From Chromatiales bacterium (GTDB lineage Bacteria > Pseudomonadota > Gammaproteobacteria > UBA6429 > Thiohalophilaceae), in NCBI GenBank assembly GCA_027001895.1, contig JALTLP010000250.1, forward strand, positions 1 through 12,982: DNA of 12,982 nt. The letters run 5' to 3'. The notes below the pieces were generated by a model. The model was not told the origin of the DNA, made no database searches, and saw only the letters and a program-made list of their open reading frames with translations. Positions 12,590 through 12,982 of the stretch are shown piece after piece. The number at the start of each line of letters is the position of its first letter. The first letter of the stretch is position 1. A program made the position numbers and the translations under genes.

Positions 12590-12982
12590 TCAACCTCTAT
12601 ATAACCAACCCTTATTATCTGCTATTGATGCATACCATATTAAAAATGCTGCAACCAGCACAGGTAAAACAATCATCATAAATATTTCAATGGGTGTAAA
12701 CCCAATAACCGAGCTTGCTACGTTAATGGTATGAACCATCGTAACAATAATGCCAAGCAACGATGCAATAAAAACAATTCGTGCAGCCGACTTTTTAAGC
12801 ATTAACAAAATACAACCGAGCGCACCACCCAGAACACCTACTGCGAAACCCGCGGTTGCCCATAGTGGCCGGTCGATAATAATAGCCCGATGCGTTTCCG
12901 GGAAACTTGCCAATACATCTGCACTCATGCTTAGTTGCCAGAAAAGATTAACCGAGCCCATCACACTCCAGATAAGCATAAC
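12590..12982 (-). CDS. Small four-helix membrane protein, N-terminus possibly cut by window edge
   Basis: At least 129 residues with four hydrophobic helices: around MLIWSVMGSVNLF, WATAGFAVGVLGGALGCILLM, IVFIASLLGIIVTMV and IFMMIVLPVLVAAFLIWYA. Between the first and second lie SADVLASFPETHRAI and PLW, a pattern I have seen in small gammaproteobacterial membrane proteins sometimes annotated loosely as sugar transporters; that label has no support here. The reading frame stays open to the last base of the window, so the true start may be beyond it. It converges on the immunity gene with one base between stops, leaving no room for a separate terminator, so overlapping 3' ends are likely. Confidence 0.8.
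   Translation of the reverse strand, partial: VMLIWSVMGSVNLFWQLSMSADVLASFPETHRAIIIDRPLWATAGFAVGVLGGALGCILLMLKKSAARIVFIASLLGIIVTMVHTINVASSVIGFTPIEIFMMIVLPVLVAAFLIWYASIADNKGWLYRG

Noticed and set aside
1..12982. CRISPR array, tRNA, rRNA, insertion sequence or attachment-site repeats
   Set aside because: No regularly spaced repeats, no clover-leaf pattern, no transposase-like product and no flanking direct repeats were found around the effector pair.

Overview
The window looks like chromosome of a gammaproteobacterium of moderate GC (neighbourhood roughly 43-50 % in hand-counted lines). It carries clear homologues of gammaproteobacterial housekeeping families (YcgN/UPF0260, YbcJ-like S4 protein, PpnP, Slp lipoprotein, DUF481 outer-membrane protein), has many exported lipoproteins typical of a diderm, and is rich in c-di-GMP proteins. 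I cannot name the genus. No tRNA, rRNA, CRISPR array, transposase or phage gene is visible. Almost everything is on the minus strand, so the biological order runs from high to low coordinates; only an effector/immunity pair near the right end is on the plus strand. No gene-free stretch exceeds 200 bases.

Right end (11480-12982): a plus-strand two-gene unit lies between a TrmH/SpoU-family RNA methyltransferase and a small four-helix membrane protein. Its first gene resembles the Tae4 family of type VI secretion peptidoglycan amidases (Cys27 and His120 in family-like contexts, no signal peptide). The second, overlapping by one base (TAATG), is an exported, cysteine-containing probable lipoprotein, placed and addressed as a periplasmic immunity protein should be, but I do not recognise its family and it does not look like the known Tai4 family. 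The pair is clearly more AT-rich than its neighbours and no secretion-system gene is in view, so it looks like a laterally acquired orphan effector/immunity cassette.

Centre right (7193-10811): ppnP - S4 RNA-binding protein - lipoprotein - DUF481 outer-membrane protein - CWC cysteine-rich protein - GST - acidic hypothetical - Slp lipoprotein form a tight head-to-tail run with zero-gap, GTGA and TAATG junctions, probably one operon mixing nucleotide/RNA housekeeping with envelope proteins. A hairpin with a T-run, made from a widely recurring REP-like motif, separates it from the methyltransferase. A galT-family gene with its own promoter follows (5893-6993).

Left half (1071-5724): a membrane-anchored GGDEF-EAL protein, preceded by a good sigma70-type promoter, is followed by four separate single-domain PilZ genes and a lipoprotein, ending at a clear intrinsic terminator (1013-1045). 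A protein that could make and/or degrade c-di-GMP is thus followed by four candidate c-di-GMP receptors, a possible dedicated signalling module. Beyond the terminator come an exported MORN-repeat protein and the start of a YcgN-family gene that runs off the left edge.
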